Of a DNA stretch of 9,861 bases, positions 6,380-9,861 are shown one piece after another. Within the stretch, counting starts at the first letter, position 1. Every line of letters begins with the position of its first letter. Made by a program: the position numbers and the translations under genes. The notes under the pieces are model-generated. The model had not been told where the DNA came from. It saw only the letters and a list, made by a program, of their open reading frames with translations, and ran no database searches. Source of the DNA: Rhodoferax sp. (GTDB taxonomy: Bacteria; Pseudomonadota; Gammaproteobacteria; Burkholderiales; Burkholderiaceae_C); assembly GCA_017880985.1 (NCBI GenBank), contig JADGRK010000068.1:1-9861 (forward strand). Reading direction: 5' to 3'.

Positions 6380-7513
6380 ATGAAGATTCTGATCATCGGC
6401 GGCGGTATGGGTGGAACGATTCTCGCCAACAATCTTGCACGCCGGCTGACGCCCGAGCTCAAGTCCGGCAAAGTCAAGATCACGATGCTGACGGCATCGG
6501 ACAAACACATGTACCAGCCCGGCTTGCTGTACCTCGCCTTTGGCCGCGTGACGCCCGACGAGCTGTACAAGGACCAGGCGTCGCTGCTCGAACCCGGCAT
6601 CACGCTCGTCGTCGACCCGGCCGAGGAATTCCTGCTCGACGAGAACCGCGTCAAGAGCAAGAGCGGCAAGACCTTCGAATACGACGTTCTGGTGATCGCC
6701 ACCGGGTCGCGGCCAGTGCCCGAGCTCATTCCCGGCCTGGCCGAGCACGGGCAGTCGTTCTACACCGAGGAGTCTGCGGTCAAGATGTTTCGCGCGCTGC
6801 AGGCGTTCCAGGGCGGGCGCGTCGTGATCGCAATGGGCGTGCCGCACAAGTGCCCGATGGCGCCGCTCGAGATCACATTCATGCTGCACGACTACTTCAA
6901 GGACCGCGGCATTCGCGACAAGGTGCAGTTGCACTACACCTACCCGATCGGTCGCGTCCACTCGTTGGAAAACGTCGCCAAGTGGGCCGCCCCCGAGTTT
7001 GACCGGATGGGCATCACGGTTGAAACGCTGTTCAACCTCAAGGAGGTCGACGGCAACGCGAAGGTGGTGAAGAGCGAGGAAGGCACTGAGACGCCGTTTG
7101 ACTTGCTGGTCTCGATCCCCGCGCACCGTGGCATGGAAGTGATCGAGAAGAACAAGCTCGGCGCCGGCGGCTGGATCCCGACCAATCGGCAACAGCTCAA
7201 CATGGAAGGCCGCAAGAACGTCTTCGTCATCGGTGACACGACCAATATTCCGATCAGCAAGGCCGGCTCGACGGCCCACTTCGAGGCCGAGGCGCTCGGA
7301 GAGAATATCGCCGCGATGGTCAAACTGGGTGCACCGGTGCGCGACTACGACGGCAAGGTCTTCTGCTTTATCGAAGCCGGCAAGGACCGCGCGACGTACG
7401 CGATGTTCGATTATCTCAACCCGCCAGACCCCAGACCGCCAACCAAGGCCGTGCACTGGTTCAAGATGGCGTACAACAAGCTCTACTGGATTTCGGCGCG
7501 CGGGCTGCTCTGA
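6380..7513 (+). CDS. sqr-like: Sulfide:quinone oxidoreductase-like FAD flavoprotein, 377 aa
   Basis: This is a flavoprotein of the disulfide-oxidoreductase superfamily. It probably oxidises sulfide, or sulfane sulfur delivered by the neighbouring carriers, and passes electrons to quinone at the inner face of the membrane. The Rossmann motif GGGMGG is at residues 7-12, ATGSRP around 107-112, and the FAD-contacting VIGDTTN with Asp286. The only two cysteines in the chain, Cys158 (HKCPMAPLE) and Cys329 (KVFCFIEAG), fit the redox-active pair of SQRs and of flavocytochrome c sulfide dehydrogenase. The third cysteine of some SQR types is absent. The C-terminal VHWFKMAYNKLYWISARGLL is aromatic and basic, suiting peripheral membrane attachment. 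A strong GGAG (6371-6374) lies 5 nt before the ATG. No signal peptide is seen. The stop is 11 nt before the next gene. SQR subtype and substrate are not proven. Confidence 0.87.
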   Translation: MKILIIGGGMGGTILANNLARRLTPELKSGKVKITMLTASDKHMYQPGLLYLAFGRVTPDELYKDQASLLEPGITLVVDPAEEFLLDENRVKSKSGKTFEYDVLVIATGSRPVPELIPGLAEHGQSFYTEESAVKMFRALQAFQGGRVVIAMGVPHKCPMAPLEITFMLHDYFKDRGIRDKVQLHYTYPIGRVHSLENVAKWAAPEFDRMGITVETLFNLKEVDGNAKVVKSEEGTETPFDLLVSIPAHRGMEVIEKNKLGAGGWIPTNRQQLNMEGRKNVFVIGDTTNIPISKAGSTAHFEAEALGENIAAMVKLGAPVRDYDGKVFCFIEAGKDRATYAMFDYLNPPDPRPPTKAVHWFKMAYNKLYWISARGLL

Positions 7514-7524
7514 AGGACTTAGAT

Positions 7525-8319
7525 ATGAACGCACAAACCGAGGACGCCAAGAGCATCAGCACCGAGGTTGAACGGGTGATGTCGGCGGCACGTGATGCTT
7601 TGACGGACGAGATGGTGTCACGCATGGCGACGACGGCAGGAGACGCCGCCGAGTTGCTGGACCAGGTCAATCGCGCCGGATTGGTGCGCGCCATTCCCGC
7701 GCTGGCGCAGATGGTCAACAACGGCGACATTGAACGCCTGTCGCAGCTGGCACGGGTCTACGCCGCTGCCCAGGACGCGCTGACCGACGAAATGATCGGC
7801 CGCTTGACCGGGGCGATCGGCGAAGGGCTGGCGCTGCTCGATCAGGTCAACCGCGCGGGCCTGGACCGTGCCATCCCCGCGCTGGCCGAGATGGTCAACA
7901 ACGGCGACCTGGATCGGATGGTCAAGCTGGTGCGCGTATACAGCTCGGCCGAGGATGCGCTGAGCGACGAGATGGTGGGCCGCCTCACCGACACGATTGG
8001 CAACGGCCTGTCGCTGCTCGACCGCTTCAGCCGAGGCGGCGCGGAGCACATGGTCAAGATGCTCGAAAGCCTGCAAACCAGCGGCGCGCTCGAGCGTACC
8101 GCCGCGATGCTGCCACAGCTTGCCGACCGGTTGGCGACCGTGCAAGAAGTGCTGCTGTCGGTCGATGCCGCGGCAAAAGAAAGCCGAGCCGCCGCGCCGA
8201 CCAGCGGCGGGGTCAGCGGGCTCTGGCACATGATGCGCGACCCCGAGACCCAGGACACTCTGCGCTTCCTGTTGACAGTTGGCAAGCAGTTGCGCAAAGA
8301 CTGGGGCGCGAAGAAGTAG
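7525..8319 (+). CDS. DUF1641 protein with 60-residue internal repeats, 264 aa
   Basis: The function of this family is unknown; members are often found beside flavoprotein oxidoreductases. Three units start at residues 24, 84 and 144 with DAL(T/S)DEM, an exact 60-residue period. Units 1 and 2 share 38 of 60 residues, including LLDQVNRAGL, RAIPALA and MVNNGD. Unit 3 keeps the first half and diverges after LLDRFSR. Each unit looks alpha-helical with a Gly-Asp turn. The C-terminal LWHMMRDPETQDTLRFLLTVGKQLRK (about residues 233-258) is the usual DUF1641 end and may be an amphipathic or membrane-associating helix. AGGA (7514-7517) is 7 nt before the ATG, and the gap to the SQR-like gene is 11 nt, so translation is probably coupled. 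It may be a structural or membrane partner of the flavoprotein; this is inference. Confidence 0.8.
   Translation: MNAQTEDAKSISTEVERVMSAARDALTDEMVSRMATTAGDAAELLDQVNRAGLVRAIPALAQMVNNGDIERLSQLARVYAAAQDALTDEMIGRLTGAIGEGLALLDQVNRAGLDRAIPALAEMVNNGDLDRMVKLVRVYSSAEDALSDEMVGRLTDTIGNGLSLLDRFSRGGAEHMVKMLESLQTSGALERTAAMLPQLADRLATVQEVLLSVDAAAKESRAAAPTSGGVSGLWHMMRDPETQDTLRFLLTVGKQLRKDWGAKK
7594..8133 (+). repeat. Three in-frame 180-bp coding repeats within the DUF1641 gene
   Basis: Units are 7594-7773, 7774-7953 and 7954-8133. The period is exactly 180 bp with no insertion or deletion. Units 1 and 2 are clearly related along their full length. Unit 3 is similar mainly over its first third and by residue pattern afterwards. 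The divergence at third codon positions points to old internal duplication rather than a recent slippage event. Confidence 0.8.
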
Positions 8320-8360
8320 GCGATAGAGGTCAGAGGCCGGTCGCAACAATCGTGCTGCGC

Positions 8361-8388
8361 GCGACTCGGCGCGTTCGCGCGGGGTCGC
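8361..8388. terminator. GC-rich hairpin after the sulfur cassette, possible terminator
   Basis: An outer stem GCGAC (8361-8365) / GTCGC (8384-8388) encloses an inner CGCG-TTCG-CGCG stem-loop. It lies 42 bp after the DUF1641 stop. Only two Ts follow, so it is not a classic rho-independent terminator; it may slow polymerase or protect the 3' end of the operon messenger. The rest of 8320-8604 has a second small stem (CGCCGT-GGCA-ACGGCG, 8419-8434) and no gene. Confidence 0.3.
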
Positions 8389-8481
8389 TTCCGGTGCCGG
8401 GCTGTTAGTTTCAAGAACCGCCGTGGCAACGGCGCTACCATAGTGCAAAGCCAGCGTAGCCTTCATTGGAAGATCAGTCTC

Positions 8482-8494
8482 ACGGATGATCCGT
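8482..8494. promoter_or_regulatory. Short palindrome upstream of the outer-membrane gene, possible operator
   Basis: ACGGAT-G-ATCCGT is a perfect 13-nt palindrome about 110 bp before the next start codon. GATCAG occurs on both sides of it (8472 and 8500 regions). It could be a regulator site. A palindrome of this size can arise by chance, and I could not identify a good promoter nearby. Confidence 0.22.
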
Positions 8495-8604
8495 TGTGGA
8501 TCAGCGCTTGCCACTTGTATGCATTTCCCAAACCATGACTCACATGACGGGCAAGGGTGCAATGCTTTCATCTATACGGTTGAAATTCCTATTCGTTTAC
8601 CAAC

Positions 8605-9408
8605 ATGAGTTCCACATTTGATAATCTTCGCTCCTTCGTCGTCGTGGCTGGCCTTTACGGCATCGTGCTTACAGCGCCAATGGTTGCGTATGCAGACCAG
8701 GATGAACCTGGTGCGACGCCATTCCGGCCCACGGTCACAAGTGGAGCCAACATCTCGGCACCTGGCTGGCTGGAACTAGAGTTTGGCGGTCAACGATTGG
8801 GTGGAAACGGGATGGACTCGCGCAACAGCTGGCCGTATTTGCTGAAGTACTCCCTCAATCATCGCTTTGCAGTGCTCGTCGGAGGCGACACCCATGTCGA
8901 AACAGCGCCGGCACAATCGCCCCCGCTGAGCGGGAGCGGCGACACGACTCTGACCCTCAAATACCGAGCACCGGATGCACTGGAGGGCATGAGTTTCGGC
9001 ATCGAAACCACGGTCAAACTGCCCACTGCAGCCGATGGGCTCGGTAGTGGTGAGCGCGATTACAGCTTGAAAGGGATCTATGGCATTGATCTGGCGAACG
9101 GCTTTCATCTGGATACAAATCTAATGATGACGCGGCTCGGAAATGCCACAGGAGACCAGAGACCGAACCAATGGGCCTGGGCTGCCGCAATCTCGCGACA
9201 GATCAATGATGCCTGGACGCTGGCCGGGGACCTGTCTGGGACCAGTCAGCAAGGTGTACCGTCCACGGCTCAGTTTCTTGCCGCCGCAAGCTATGTCGTG
9301 AACAAGCGTATGGTTGTGGATGCTGGGATTGCAACTGGCCTGAACAGCGATACGCCCAAGTTCACCGTCTTTGGCGGGTTGACGGTATTGATTGGCAAAA
9401 TCAACTAA
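8605..9408 (+). CDS. Putative outer-membrane beta-barrel / transporter-like protein, 267 aa
   Basis: The N-terminus has a Sec signal peptide, with a hydrophobic segment at about residues 11-28 and likely cleavage after Ala30 (AYA). The mature chain lacks cysteine and alternates polar and hydrophobic residues with many aromatic-ended strands, such as WLELEFGGQRLGG, RFAVLVGGDTHVE and GDTTLTLKYRAP. This is typical of small outer-membrane barrels of the MetA-pathway-of-phenol-degradation/transporter type. The chain ends VFGGLTVLIGKIN, not in the terminal Phe favoured by many barrels. No clear ribosome site precedes the ATG at 8605, which is unusual compared with the other genes here. No later start would keep the signal peptide. 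It is 285 nt beyond the DUF1641 stop and probably separately transcribed. Function and cargo are unknown. Confidence 0.65.
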   Translation: MSSTFDNLRSFVVVAGLYGIVLTAPMVAYADQDEPGATPFRPTVTSGANISAPGWLELEFGGQRLGGNGMDSRNSWPYLLKYSLNHRFAVLVGGDTHVETAPAQSPPLSGSGDTTLTLKYRAPDALEGMSFGIETTVKLPTAADGLGSGERDYSLKGIYGIDLANGFHLDTNLMMTRLGNATGDQRPNQWAWAAAISRQINDAWTLAGDLSGTSQQGVPSTAQFLAAASYVVNKRMVVDAGIATGLNSDTPKFTVFGGLTVLIGKIN

Positions 9409-9861
9409 CGACTCGCAATGCCAGCGAGCGCTCTCTTCCTACTGCAATAGACTGACTGCGGCTGCTGGACCATTCAAACTACCTCCTCCAAACCCGGCAT
9501 TGAAAGCCGCAAGTTGGGTGTCGGCTATGTGGCGACGATTTCGTCTACCGGAGCGCCCGCCATCGACCAACAAGAGTCACTCACTGGCATGCCACTTAAT
9601 GACCGCTGCTGCTCTCATACCGGGCATCCACAACGGAAAAGCGATGGCCAGCAATCGACTCCAGACGCTCACATACTACGGAAGCGGCCATTCTGTTTTT
9701 TGACACCTGCGCTAATCTGACAGATCAGTGGGGATCCCTCAGCCATTTCTCAATTGCCCTGGAAAGACTCAGGAGCCTTTTGGAAAAACCCATAATTTGC
9801 CGCGATTCTCATGCGAGGATGTACTTCAGTTGTTTGGCACGGATAGCACTTATCTCCCGAA
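9409..9861. other. Gene-free tail of the window
   Basis: No open frame here looks coding. The longest plus-strand frames (9392-9703 and 9514-9720) start inside or just after the previous gene, lack ribosome sites and have no recognisable motif. There is a T run at 9695-9701, a small palindrome ATCTG-A-CAGAT at 9715-9725, and an AT-richer stretch toward the right edge. The sequence could be decayed mobile-element flank or the promoter region of a gene beyond the window. Confidence 0.45.

Noticed and set aside
7594..8133. CRISPR array or minisatellite explanation for the 180-bp periodicity
   Set aside because: The units are in frame, 180 bp long, diverged mainly in synonymous and conservative positions, and have no short repeat-spacer pattern.
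7618..8571. 317-residue minus-strand frame opposite the DUF1641 gene
   Set aside because: Its apparent repeats mirror the real 180-bp coding repeats on the plus strand; it has no ribosome site or family signature.
9392..9720. Two short plus-strand frames after the outer-membrane gene
   Set aside because: One overlaps the end of the previous gene, neither has a ribosome site, and neither translation resembles a protein family.
1..9861. tRNA or rRNA genes
   Set aside because: I saw no cloverleaf with a TTC-loop motif and no ribosomal RNA core sequence on either strand by eye.

Overview
The window looks like a chromosomal segment of a Gram-negative proteobacterium. It has moderately high GC, good Shine-Dalgarno sites, Sec signal peptides and an outer-membrane barrel gene. 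The protease, the IS91-type remnant and the TusA/DsrE/SQR-like cassette together resemble a betaproteobacterium of the Burkholderiales, perhaps a sulfur-metabolising one. That placement is inferred from general familiarity; no search was run.

Layout. Positions 1-266 hold nothing recognisable. A terminator-like hairpin (267-290) comes just before a 62-residue exported or membrane-anchored small protein (302-490). Next is a complete 910-residue periplasmic M16 zinc protease (599-3331). A REP-like hairpin (3372-3393) follows.

Mobile-element zone, 3468-5418. An apparently intact 1310-bp insertion sequence of the ISAzo13 type (3471-4780) has 37-bp imperfect terminal inverted repeats and a TTA target duplication. 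Its transposase is on the minus strand. Immediately beyond lies a decayed IS91-family transposase (about 4809-5418). It keeps the N-terminal zinc-binding part and the C-terminal tail but has lost the central HUH nuclease region, and it also carries stops and a frameshift.

Sulfur cassette, 5693-8319, all on the plus strand and closely spaced: a DsrE-family sulfur carrier, a TusA-family sulfur carrier with a CPGP motif, a sulfide:quinone oxidoreductase-like flavoprotein with exactly two cysteines, and a DUF1641 protein. The DUF1641 protein is built from units repeating every 60 residues (180 bp). The natural reading is an operon in which the flavoprotein oxidises sulfide or a persulfide at the membrane, TusA and DsrE pass sulfane sulfur on, and the DUF1641 protein acts as an accessory or partner of unknown role. 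The composition is seen in the sequence; the pathway is inference.

After a 285-bp gap with a GC-rich hairpin comes a 267-residue putative outer-membrane beta-barrel protein (8605-9408). The last 453 bp contain no convincing gene.

The most interesting element is the DsrE-TusA-SQR-DUF1641 cassette next to nested mobile-element debris. The repeat architecture of the DUF1641 protein is its least explained part.
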